Assembly: GCF_014282005.1 (NCBI RefSeq)
Contig: NZ_JACFTD010000012.1
Coordinates: forward strand, 1 to 64,000
Direction of reading: 5' to 3'
Source: Sporosarcina sp. BP05
Lineage (GTDB): Bacteria; Bacillota; Bacilli; Bacillales_A; Planococcaceae
Length of the DNA: 64,000 bases
In this document: piece by piece, positions 36,138-43,062 of the stretch
How the letters are laid out: every line of letters begins with the position of its first letter
Numbering within the stretch: the first letter of the stretch is position 1
Position numbers and translations under genes: made by a program
Notes under the pieces: generated by a model
Database searches by the model: none
What the model was told of the DNA's origin: nothing
Seen by the model: only the letters and a program-made list of their open reading frames with translations

Positions 36138-36163
36138 ATACCCTCATCTGCCAGCTTAGAAAC
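36138..36163 (-). promoter_or_regulatory. SigB-type promoter of the YtxH-like gene
   Basis: On the minus strand GTTTCT (36158-36163), 14 bp and GGGTAT (36138-36143), about 48 bp before the start codon. A TATAAT just downstream could give additional SigA initiation. Confidence 0.7.
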
Positions 36164-36171
36164 TTTCATTT

Positions 36172-36618
36172 TTATTTGATTGATAAAATCATATCCACGT
36201 GTGGAATTCCACCATCTTCATATGGCTCCGAGATCGCATTAAATCCATGCTTTTCATAAAACCCAACTAGATGGTGCTGGGCCTGCAGACGAATCTTTTC
36301 AGGTTTCCAATGGTTCTTCGTAAAGGCAACACTTTTCTCCATTAGAATGTGCGCAAGCCCTGTGCCCCTTCTATTCTCTCTGATGATGACCCGGCCAATG
36401 GATGGCTCCATATACTTAACATTTGCCGGAAGAAGCCGTGCATAGGCGGCCAGTCCTTCCTCATCGCTACAGAATATATGAATTGCATCGTAATCATGAC
36501 CATCAACTTCATGATACGCACAATTTTGCTCCACGATGAACACATCAACACGCAACTTCAACATTTCATATACTTCATGACCACTTAATTCCCTAAACTC
36601 GTGATAAGTCCACTTCAT
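36172..36618 (-). CDS. ElaA-type GNAT N-acetyltransferase
   Basis: A 148-aa GNAT protein. ElaA hallmarks: LKLRVDVFIVEQNCAYHEVDGHD at the N terminus and the acetyl-CoA loop RVIIRENRRGTGLAHILME (V/I-x-x-x-x-R-G-x-G). Substrate unknown for the family. Divergent from the next GNAT gene, with about 100 bp between starts. Confidence 0.88.
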   Translation of the reverse strand: MKWTYHEFRELSGHEVYEMLKLRVDVFIVEQNCAYHEVDGHDYDAIHIFCSDEEGLAAYARLLPANVKYMEPSIGRVIIRENRRGTGLAHILMEKSVAFTKNHWKPEKIRLQAQHHLVGFYEKHGFNAISEPYEDGGIPHVDMILSIK

Positions 36619-36716
36619 ATAGCTTCTCTCCCATATATATCATTTACATTACATTGGTAGTTTTTAGCCTAGTTATTTGTTATGATAGCAAAAAGAAATG
36701 CAGAGGTGACAGTGCA

Positions 36717-37217
36717 ATGATCCGACCAATGACTGCCATGGATAGTATGCACGTTCAACAAATTGTTTTTAAGACTTGGAGCGAAACCTATAAAGATAGT
36801 ATTCCAGCAGAAATCCAAAAAGAGTTTATCAATCGCTCCTATTCAGAAGCGATGCTATTGAAACGTATGGAGAAAACGTATGTGTTAGTAGCAGAATGTG
36901 AAGGTATTCCTATTGGTTTTTCTAGTTTCACGAAAAAAGATGAAGATGGCGATTCTGAATTGACTGCTATGTACATTTTACCATCACACCAGAAAATGGG
37001 CTATGGTAATAAGCTAGTTAAGTATGCTTTGTCGCTACTTTCGGAGGCACAGCAATTATTTGTTTATGTGGACGAACGCAATGCAATTGGACGAGCCTTT
37101 TATGAGAAACAGGGCTTCGAACTACTTGATGTCTTTGATGAATATTTCGAGGGCCATCCTGTGGTCACGGCCCAATATGTATTTTATATTCATTCCCCTG
37201 CACTTGCCTTGCAATAA
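36717..37217 (+). CDS. GNAT family N-acetyltransferase
   Basis: A 166-aa single-domain GNAT. The acetyl-CoA motif A is LTAMYILPSHQKMGYGNKLVKYAL (Q-x-x-G-x-G) near residues 80-103, and motif B follows (DERNAIGRAFYEKQGFEL). The ATG at 36717 is 8 nt after AGAGGTG; an earlier in-frame start has no ribosome site. Substrate unknown. A family A repeat follows immediately. Confidence 0.85.
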   Translation: MIRPMTAMDSMHVQQIVFKTWSETYKDSIPAEIQKEFINRSYSEAMLLKRMEKTYVLVAECEGIPIGFSSFTKKDEDGDSELTAMYILPSHQKMGYGNKLVKYALSLLSEAQQLFVYVDERNAIGRAFYEKQGFELLDVFDEYFEGHPVVTAQYVFYIHSPALALQ

Positions 37218-37430
37218 GAATAGCGGAAAGCGCCGTTTAGACGCGACAGGCATAAGTCGAGCCAGCGACGTGGCGCTTTTTTCCACATAGCTGGATTGCT
37301 TTCAAGGAACCTAGCCTAAGTACGCCGCGTCCTGCGGCAATGGCTACGTGACCCACATCCTGTGGTCCTCAGAGCGGCTGGCGCCTGGAGCTAGACAATA
37401 ACAAAAGCGAAAGGCACCTGGAGCTAGACG
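37218..37430 (+). repeat. Dispersed modular repeat family A copy
   Basis: Begins AGCGGAAAGCGCCG right after the GNAT stop and ends GGCGCCTGGAGCTAGAC, followed by a truncated second tail GGCACCTGGAGCTAGACG. The two hairpin modules are in the order seen at 13.7 kb, and the second has CCCACATCCTGTGG. Confidence 0.8.
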
Positions 37431-37471
37431 CTATTCTATGTCAAAAAAACTTATACTTTCTTATCTTTTTT

Positions 37472-37510
37472 AAAAAACACTTTCCCCCAATTGGAAGGAA
37501 AGTGTTTTTA
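37472..37510 (-). terminator. Terminator of the DUF4064 gene
   Basis: On the minus strand AAAACACTTTCC...GGAAAGTGTTTT followed by further Ts. Confidence 0.85.
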
Positions 37511-37513
37511 TTA

Positions 37514-37987
37514 TTATAAAGGTCTCATCATTCCATCATATTTATCATCCACGAGCTGCGATTCATCTGTTAGCGCTGGTTTCTTTGTAAAACAAAGGAT
37601 ACCCACGATATAAAGAAGAATTGAAGTCAACGAAAGAATTCCGGCAGTCAATCCAGCAATAATGAACATAGTCCCGGCAAGCTTAGGATTTTTGTTCTTC
37701 CAAATGTTCACGATTCCAATTATCGTCAAGATCAAACTAATGATTAAACTGATAATGATTAACCACATAAACCCACCTATGACTCCAAACGCTCCATACA
37801 TTACTTCTATATGTTCAGGTGTTAATGTTGGATCCATCAACAGCATTTCCGCTTCGAACTCATCCTGAATCAACGGGTCCGATTTCAAATAGTTAAATAA
37901 AGCCAGTAATGCGAAACTGATAAATACGCCTATTGTCGTCAATACGACGCTTATAATCGATAATACCTTTTCTGCTGTGCGACTCAT
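37514..37987 (-). CDS. DUF4064-like four-helix membrane protein
   Basis: About 157 aa with four hydrophobic helices (about 8-32, 66-95, 105-130, 128-150) and an acidic extracytoplasmic or loop segment between the first two. Fits the DUF4064 membrane protein group of Bacillales; function unknown. GAGAGGTG is 6 nt before the ATG. The N terminus SRTAEKVLSII is basic, typical of a cytoplasmic start. Confidence 0.72.
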   Translation of the reverse strand: MSRTAEKVLSIISVVLTTIGVFISFALLALFNYLKSDPLIQDEFEAEMLLMDPTLTPEHIEVMYGAFGVIGGFMWLIIISLIISLILTIIGIVNIWKNKNPKLAGTMFIIAGLTAGILSLTSILLYIVGILCFTKKPALTDESQLVDDKYDGMMRPL

Positions 37988-38080
37988 GAAATACACCTCT
38001 CTCTTAATCTATATATGATTATACGTTCAACTGTAGAATAGGTTTCACTTTCCCCAAAAATACATGACTAAAATGTCACG

Positions 38081-38413
38081 TCTGTTGATTAACAAAAAGT
38101 AACCAGCAAATAGCTTGATCACACACTGAGTGCTACTTATATAAATGACTTTGTATTGCTTTGGATTAAATGGCTTCTATACGATTACCGGGATGTCTGG
38201 ATATGTAGGGATGCGACAGGCAATTATTCGCAACAGGATTACTGAAAAGAGTGTGGCTAGAAGTGACGGAGGCACTTCTAGCCACACTAGGACACCTCAG
38301 TAAACCTGTCATAAATAGTTAACCGTAAGCGGGCCGAAAATAGTCCAGTGAAAATGAAGGTCATCAAGCCCTACTCACCAGTTTTTTATGCAAATAAATG
38401 GTTAATCAACAGA
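38081..38413 (+). repeat. MITE-like element B, short copy (333 bp)
   Basis: Flanked by perfect 13-bp terminal inverted repeats TCTGTTGATTAAC...GTTAATCAACAGA. Inside is a 16-bp perfect hairpin AGTGTGGCTAGAAGTG / CACTTCTAGCCACACT enclosed by GACAGG...CCTGTC. It has no credible ORF. A longer, diverged copy lies at 60599-61328; this copy lacks about 390 bp present there between two TGTAGG repeats. Confidence 0.75.
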
Positions 38414-38424
38414 TGTACAAAAAT

Positions 38425-38449
38425 GTTTGATTAATAAGTGAATGGGTAT
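38425..38449 (+). promoter_or_regulatory. SigB-type promoter of the 32-codon ORF
   Basis: GTTTGA (38425-38430), 13 bp and GGGTAT (38444-38449), about 52 bp before the ATG. It lies just outside the right end of element B. Confidence 0.78.
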
Positions 38450-38500
38450 TCTGTATATACGCAGGCATTATAGCCCGAAATAGGAAAGGGGACGATACAA

Positions 38501-38599
38501 ATGGAGAAGAAACTGATTTTCAGTCAAGCCGACATGATGTATACTGTCGCCAGCGCTTCTGTGTTAACCAGCATAGTGTACTTCATTATTTTACTGTGA
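38501..38599 (+). CDS. Small 32-aa hydrophobic protein, SigB-type promoter
   Basis: An ATG-TGA frame of 32 codons. The protein starts MEKKLIFSQADMMYT and ends in a hydrophobic stretch (about residues 15-32, SASVLTSIVYFIILL) able to form one short membrane helix. AGGAAAGGGGA precedes the ATG at about 9 nt, a SigB promoter lies upstream and a strong terminator downstream. These signals, not similarity, are the reason for calling it. No known family was recognised. Confidence 0.6.
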   Translation: MEKKLIFSQADMMYTVASASVLTSIVYFIILL

Positions 38600-38636
38600 G
38601 GGATATGAATGAGTCGAACTTTACCTTGTGAAATTT

Positions 38637-38679
38637 AAAAGGCAATCCTTAGTTTTATAACTAAATGGATTGCCTTTTA
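38637..38679. terminator. Bidirectional terminator
   Basis: AAAAGGCAATCC-TT-AGT...ACT-AAAT-GGATTGCCTTTT, serving the 32-codon ORF and the facing GNAT gene. Confidence 0.9.
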
Positions 38680-38690
38680 TTATTCTTTTT

Positions 38691-38972
38691 TCACACTTTT
38701 ACGTCATCATACTCTTTGTAACGTTCAAAAGCTGTTACAACATACGAACAGACAGGCTCCATTTTTAACTCCTGTTCACGCGCATAACTAGCCGCACGAT
38801 CCAGTATTTTTTTTGCAACGCCTTGCCCTCGAAGGTCCGGTGAAACGAATGTATGATCCATCACCATGACATCCCCAAGAATCGTCCATGTAATTTCTGC
38901 AAGCATCGCTCCATCTTGTTCATAACGGAACGCGAATGCGTCCCCACCCAATTCAACAAATTCGAATTCCAT
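38691..38972 (-). CDS. Small GNAT/NATD1-like acetyltransferase
   Basis: A 93-aa minimal GNAT of the NATD1/YjdJ type: FAFRYEQDGAMLAEITW, then DHTFVSPDLRGQGVAKKILDRAA with the R-G-Q-G-x-A acetyl-CoA loop, and a C-terminal PVCSYV. The family is found widely and has no established substrate. AAAAGGGGTAG precedes the ATG. Confidence 0.85.
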   Translation of the reverse strand: MEFEFVELGGDAFAFRYEQDGAMLAEITWTILGDVMVMDHTFVSPDLRGQGVAKKILDRAASYAREQELKMEPVCSYVVTAFERYKEYDDVKV

Positions 38973-39033
38973 CTAAACTACCCCTTTTCAATAAATTCTA
39001 TTTTTCAAGACAACACTGTACTTCGCTGTCCAC

Positions 39034-39924
39034 TTACTTAAACCAAGACTGAACGGATTCGAATAGGTTCGCAAAGAACTCCTTAACACTCGCCCAAAAA
39101 CTAGGATCTATGTCGCCGAGCGTTTCTTTAATTTTCGATGTCATATCCGATAATTGCTCGGATAACTTATTGAAATCGATATCTAAATTCCGAATTCTAT
39201 CCATTAAGTCTATGAGCAGTTGGCGATCGGCATCACTTAAATTGATATTAAGCTTTGTCATTTGCTCAGTCACAATTTTTGCTACTTCTTCTTTTGTCGC
39301 TGGGTTTTTCTCTGAGATTTGTTTTTTGATCTCCGTCAAAAGTTCGGCTACTTTTTCACTTTCTACACCGGATTCTTTTGCAAATTTTGTTGCAAGATTC
39401 AATTCATCATTTGCGACGTCTGTTCGTTTCGTATCAAGTTTTTCACCAGACACTTCATATGCTTTGTATATACCAACGAGTGCGGAATGACCTGTTACTC
39501 TTTTCGGCGCTGCCACTTCGACAACCGCGTCTTCAATTCCAGCCGTCAGCATAGCAGTCGCATATATTTCTGACGTTACTTCTGTAATATTATCTGGCGT
39601 AACAATCGTGATGACAAGCCCTTTGCCTTTTTCTTGCCTTGTGATTTTAGCAGAAGAATACATTCTTGCTTTACCATTGCCATTTTCAATATATTTCACA
39701 AGGTCACTGCCGTCAACGGATATTTCTTCAACCTCCGCTTCCTTTGCAACACCAAGACTTATCTTCACACTTTCCTTCTCAGCATCCGATAAATCCGCGC
39801 CGTAAACGACGATCGGTACACCAAGCTTTTCATTGATGACTGGATCTTCTGCATGTACAGCAGTCGGAACCAAGATTCCGATAGCCAGTACAGCTGCCAC
39901 TATCATTGTAAGTAGACGTTTCAT
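39034..39924 (-). CDS. ypuA: Secreted DUF1002 protein (YpuA-like)
   Basis: A 296-aa protein. A Sec signal peptide ends near VHAED (cleavage after about residue 25). The DUF1002 domain follows (EKLGVPIVVYGADLSDAEKE ... VTSEIYATAMLTAGIEDAVVEVAAPKRVTGHSAL). The C-terminal third is helical and charged, ending in an amphipathic SVKEFFANLFESVQSWFK. B. subtilis YpuA is SigM-linked; function unknown. GGGGGAA precedes the ATG. Confidence 0.85.
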   Translation of the reverse strand: MKRLLTMIVAAVLAIGILVPTAVHAEDPVINEKLGVPIVVYGADLSDAEKESVKISLGVAKEAEVEEISVDGSDLVKYIENGNGKARMYSSAKITRQEKGKGLVITIVTPDNITEVTSEIYATAMLTAGIEDAVVEVAAPKRVTGHSALVGIYKAYEVSGEKLDTKRTDVANDELNLATKFAKESGVESEKVAELLTEIKKQISEKNPATKEEVAKIVTEQMTKLNINLSDADRQLLIDLMDRIRNLDIDFNKLSEQLSDMTSKIKETLGDIDPSFWASVKEFFANLFESVQSWFK

Positions 39925-39991
39925 GTTGATTCCCCCTTCTTTCTAGGAATTAATACGATTCGAGGTTGCTAAAGGTTCCCGAATTTCGGTA

Positions 39992-40855
39992 TTATTTCAA
40001 CAATGTCCATCCTTCACTCTGTTCAATTCTGCCTTCTTTCATGAGTTTACCAAGTGCGCGTTTGAACGACGCTTTACTCATTTTGAACATTTCTTTTATT
40101 TCGTCAGGTGTTGATTTATCCGTGAACGGCATGCGTCCATTGACTTCATTCAAATAACGAAGAACTTTTTCAGCATCGTCTCCCTGACGCTCCTCTTTAC
40201 GAGGCAACATTGATCCGTTCATTGTCCCATCTTCACGGACGCCAATAATACGCACAGTCATTTCCTGCCCTAAGCGTGGTTCCCGTTCTTGCTCCGTATT
40301 GTGGATAAAGATACGGTAATTCTCTGGAATACTGAGCATAAACGAACCAACTGGCAACAAGCGGTACGCTCTTGCCTTCAAGTCCATGTTAAATGCAGAT
40401 GCTGGCGCTTCGGCAATTTGTTCCAATACGCGTTCTTCTGTAGCAAGTCTGCCAAAAATAGTACCGCCCAAATCCATTCGAAGCGTCATGTACAGTGCAT
40501 CGTCTACCTTCGGCCATAGAGCCCGTACTTTCGGCATGTCATTTTTATTCACAAGCACTTCAATTGAAGAACCGATATCTACGAAGACTCCTTCATGATC
40601 ATCCACACGTATTACACGCGCCCAGCCAAATGTCTCAGCCGTCATATGTGGCATCTGCATCGTCGCTGAAAGCTCTCCACGTCTGTTCATGTAAAGGAAA
40701 ACGTTGACAATATCCCCTTCTTGAATATTTTCGTCTGCATCAGATGCGTTCAACATAATATGTTCTTGTTCGCCATCGCCACGCAATATCCATCTTGAAC
40801 CGTCCTGCTCTAATACTTCTAACTCCACTGCATAGCCTGATTTAAGTTGTTCCAT
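39992..40855 (-). CDS. cvfB: CvfB family S1-domain RNA-binding protein
   Basis: A 287-aa protein with tandem S1-like domains (for example GWARVIRVDDHEGVFVDIG near 75-95) and a C-terminal winged helix (TPDEIKEMFKMSKASFKRAL). CvfB (YitL in B. subtilis) binds RNA and influences virulence and transcripts in Staphylococcus aureus. Its ATG overlaps the mntR stop by one base (TAATG), so the two genes are translationally coupled. Confidence 0.92.
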   Translation of the reverse strand: MEQLKSGYAVELEVLEQDGSRWILRGDGEQEHIMLNASDADENIQEGDIVNVFLYMNRRGELSATMQMPHMTAETFGWARVIRVDDHEGVFVDIGSSIEVLVNKNDMPKVRALWPKVDDALYMTLRMDLGGTIFGRLATEERVLEQIAEAPASAFNMDLKARAYRLLPVGSFMLSIPENYRIFIHNTEQEREPRLGQEMTVRIIGVREDGTMNGSMLPRKEERQGDDAEKVLRYLNEVNGRMPFTDKSTPDEIKEMFKMSKASFKRALGKLMKEGRIEQSEGWTLLK

Positions 40856-41280
40856 TATTTATCTACCTCTTTCTTTTGATCCATTACACGTAATTTCCTA
40901 ACAAATTCATCGTCTTGTCCCATCGCTTCAACTAGATCGGTTATTCGATCCATCGCATTCCAGCTCAGGTGATGTTCAATTCCTTCCACGTCTCCATAAA
41001 TATTTTCTTCATCGACTCCAATAATACGAAGAAACTGTTCAAGAAGATCATGGCGACGCACAAGCTTTTTCCCGAATGAGAACCCTTTCCCTGTCAATTC
41101 AAGACCTTTGTAGCGCTCGTAAACAATATAGCCTTCCTTGTCGAGACGCTGGGCCATTTTTGTAACAGATGAAGGGAGAACCGCCAAGGATTCAGCAACG
41201 TCCGATACACGCGCAACGCCCTTTGCTTCGATATGCAAATAAATCTGTTCAAGATAGTCTTCCATACCTGGTGTTGCCAA
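40855..41280 (-). CDS. mntR: Manganese-responsive DtxR-family regulator MntR
   Basis: A 141-aa repressor of manganese uptake, one residue shorter than B. subtilis MntR and strongly similar. Metal ligands are in place: Asp8 and Glu11 (MEDYLEQIY), His in VRRHDLLEQ, and Glu/Glu/His in [34 protein letters not shown]. The start is a TTG at 41280 with GGAGG 8 nt before; an upstream extension has no counterpart in the family. A possible GTTATT-N12-GGGTAT element upstream is too weak to call. Confidence 0.94.
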   Translation of the reverse strand: MATPGMEDYLEQIYLHIEAKGVARVSDVAESLAVLPSSVTKMAQRLDKEGYIVYERYKGLELTGKGFSFGKKLVRRHDLLEQFLRIIGVDEENIYGDVEGIEHHLSWNAMDRITDLVEAMGQDDEFVRKLRVMDQKKEVDK

Positions 41281-41343
41281 CTGTACCGCCTCCAGTATGT
41301 ATACCCAGTCTCTTTCCCAATAACTACTTTTCAATCGCCCCAA

Positions 41344-41369
41344 GTTTAACTTTAAATTGGCAGGGGTAT
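41344..41369 (+). promoter_or_regulatory. SigB-type promoter of the Lmo0937-like gene
   Basis: GTTTAA (41344-41349), 14 bp and GGGTAT (41364-41369), 32 bp before the start codon. Confidence 0.8.
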
Positions 41370-41401
41370 ATATTGAATACATCAGAAAAGGGGTGATTCA
41401 C

Positions 41402-41557
41402 ATGGGTCGAATTATATGGTTACTAATTGTAGCATTATTCGTGTTTTGGGTGTTAGGTCTTGTATTCAAGATTGGTGGAGGACTCATTCACATTCTTCTA
41501 GTTATCGCGATTATTGTATTTATCTTCAACCTCATAACCGGAAAACGAAGCGTCTAA
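41402..41557 (+). CDS. Lmo0937-type two-helix small membrane protein
   Basis: A 51-aa protein, MGRIIWLLIVALFVFWVLG..., almost entirely two hydrophobic helices around KIGGGLIHILLVIAI, with a basic tail (TGKRSV). It matches the short Lmo0937 (DUF5670) family, often members of SigB regulons in Listeria and Bacillus. AAAAGGGGTGA lies upstream, and the SigB promoter fits. Function unknown. Confidence 0.85.
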   Translation: MGRIIWLLIVALFVFWVLGLVFKIGGGLIHILLVIAIIVFIFNLITGKRSV

Positions 41558-41559
41558 CG

Positions 41560-41593
41560 AAAGGGATGTCGACATTAGTCGGCATCCCTTTTT
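41560..41593 (+). terminator. Terminator of the Lmo0937-like gene
   Basis: AAGGGATGTCGAC-ATTA-GTCGGCATCCCTT followed by Ts. Confidence 0.9.
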
Positions 41594-41921
41594 AGGCCTA
41601 CACGATGTAGGTCAGGCAGCTGTTGCCACAGGACGCGGCGTACTAAGACTGCATTCCTTTCACTGTCTAGCTTCAGGCGCCAGACGCTGGGCCCACACGA
41701 AGTGGGTCATGCAGTCGTTGCGACACGATGTCGCGACTTTAGACTGCCTTCCTTAAAGACCTCCAGCGCTTGTCGGGGCTGGACGGCGCCTTCCGCATAT
41801 CTTGTCTAGCTTCAGGCGCCAACCCCTCGAGTCGCTTCAGTCTTTAAGATAAAGGCAAAGGGCGCCTTTTTCTTAAAGACCTCCAGCGCTTGTCGGGGCT
41901 GGACGGCGCCTTCCGCATTTC
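41594..41921 (-). repeat. Dispersed modular repeat family A, inverted tandem copies
   Basis: The only copies in reverse orientation, oriented like the GNAT gene they follow. Three partial units, two of them starting GCGGAAGGCGCCGTCCAGCC and two ending GGCGCCTGAAGCTAGACA. One has GCGACATCGTGTCGC, another GATAAAGG-style hairpins (AAAGGCGCCCTTTGCCTTT). The stretch 41594-41922 contains no gene. Confidence 0.75.
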
Positions 41922-41922
41922 A

Positions 41923-43035
41923 TTAGTCTATTTTCGCATAGATACATGTATTTCGTAAAACATTACCATCGGGTGATAAGGAATCTTGTTTCAAAATCCC
42001 TTCGAGATTGAACCCCGCACGTACTGCGACACTTCGACTTTTCATGTTTTCTTCATCACAACGAATTTCTATTCTGCGCGCTCCAAGTTTTTCGAAAGCG
42101 AATTTTTCAATACGTTTAACAGCTTCTGTCATATAGCCCTGACCTTCAAATTCTGTTGCGAGCCAGTAGCCAATCTCGAATTTCGGAATCGACCAATCGA
42201 TTCGATGCAGTCCCGACGAACCAACAAACTTCCCAGTTTCTTTATGGTAAACATGGAAGCGCAGGTCTTGTCTTGTGATGAAATTTGCAACTGCCTTTCG
42301 CAAGCTTTCTTCTGTCATATGCAGCTCAGGTTCCGGTTGCGCCCATGGCATCCACTTGCGAAGCGCAGGTAACGAATTCCTAATCGCGTTCCAAGCATCT
42401 GTTGCATCACCAAGTTCAGGAGCCCGAATGACAAGCCGCTCTGATTCAAATGAATCCGTGAAATCCGGGATACGAGGAGAAGCTGCATAATCTCGTGATT
42501 TCTCTCCGTCTTCCCAAATCACAGGCGTCGTCGTTCCCGCCATGAAATCTTCCCGCGTAATACCGTAAGTCACTGCATCATAATAGGAATGCTCTTTAGG
42601 CGAAAACCAAGCTTTCCGAAGATGTGCTTCCTTGACAAAACCTGCACGTTCGAACGTTTTTCGCATCGCGAGATTATCTTGTCTCGTATGACCTTCAAGA
42701 CGTATTTTCTTACCTTGCAACCCGAATACATATTCCGCGACAAGTCGTAGAGCCTTCGGGCCGTAGCCATATCCCCTCGACATATCTGCAATACGTAAAT
42801 CGAACAACGGAATATCATCTTGCAAGTCGTAAATTTTTACGATTCCTACTTTTTCTCCGGCGTCATTTTCCACCCAGAACGTTTTCACTTCGTCCGACTC
42901 ATAGCCGCCCTCTTCTATTGTTTTTTCAATCAAATGACGTCCTGGATCAGAGTTACCGTGGTAAGGCCACGTATTAGTTGTCATGAAATGAATAAGTTGC
43001 TCCTGCTCTTCCATTGTCCACTCTTGTAAATACAT
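41923..43035 (-). CDS. Two-domain GNAT acetyltransferase
   Basis: A 370-aa fusion of two GNAT domains. Domain 1 (about 1-160) has the loop RIADMSRGYGYGPKALRLVAEY; domain 2 (about 195-370) is RimJ/RimL-like with FEIGYWLATEFEGQGYMTEAV and RIEIRCDEENMKSRSVAVRAGF. Each has its own acetyl-CoA motif, so it is a true duplication, not one split domain. Substrates unknown; RimL-type domains modify protein or small-molecule amines. It lies 27 bp downstream of cadA on the same strand. Confidence 0.83.
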   Translation of the reverse strand: MYLQEWTMEEQEQLIHFMTTNTWPYHGNSDPGRHLIEKTIEEGGYESDEVKTFWVENDAGEKVGIVKIYDLQDDIPLFDLRIADMSRGYGYGPKALRLVAEYVFGLQGKKIRLEGHTRQDNLAMRKTFERAGFVKEAHLRKAWFSPKEHSYYDAVTYGITREDFMAGTTTPVIWEDGEKSRDYAASPRIPDFTDSFESERLVIRAPELGDATDAWNAIRNSLPALRKWMPWAQPEPELHMTEESLRKAVANFITRQDLRFHVYHKETGKFVGSSGLHRIDWSIPKFEIGYWLATEFEGQGYMTEAVKRIEKFAFEKLGARRIEIRCDEENMKSRSVAVRAGFNLEGILKQDSLSPDGNVLRNTCIYAKID

Positions 43036-43062
43036 TAGAATTCGCCTCCGTATAGAACCTAC

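Noticed and set aside
41268..41320. SigB promoter for mntR (GTTATT-N12-GGGTAT)
   Set aside because: Only three of six -35 bases match and the spacer is short; a SigA promoter is as likely.
41160..41400. MntR-binding box in the mntR/Lmo0937-like intergenic region
   Set aside because: No palindrome close to the known MntR site was found.
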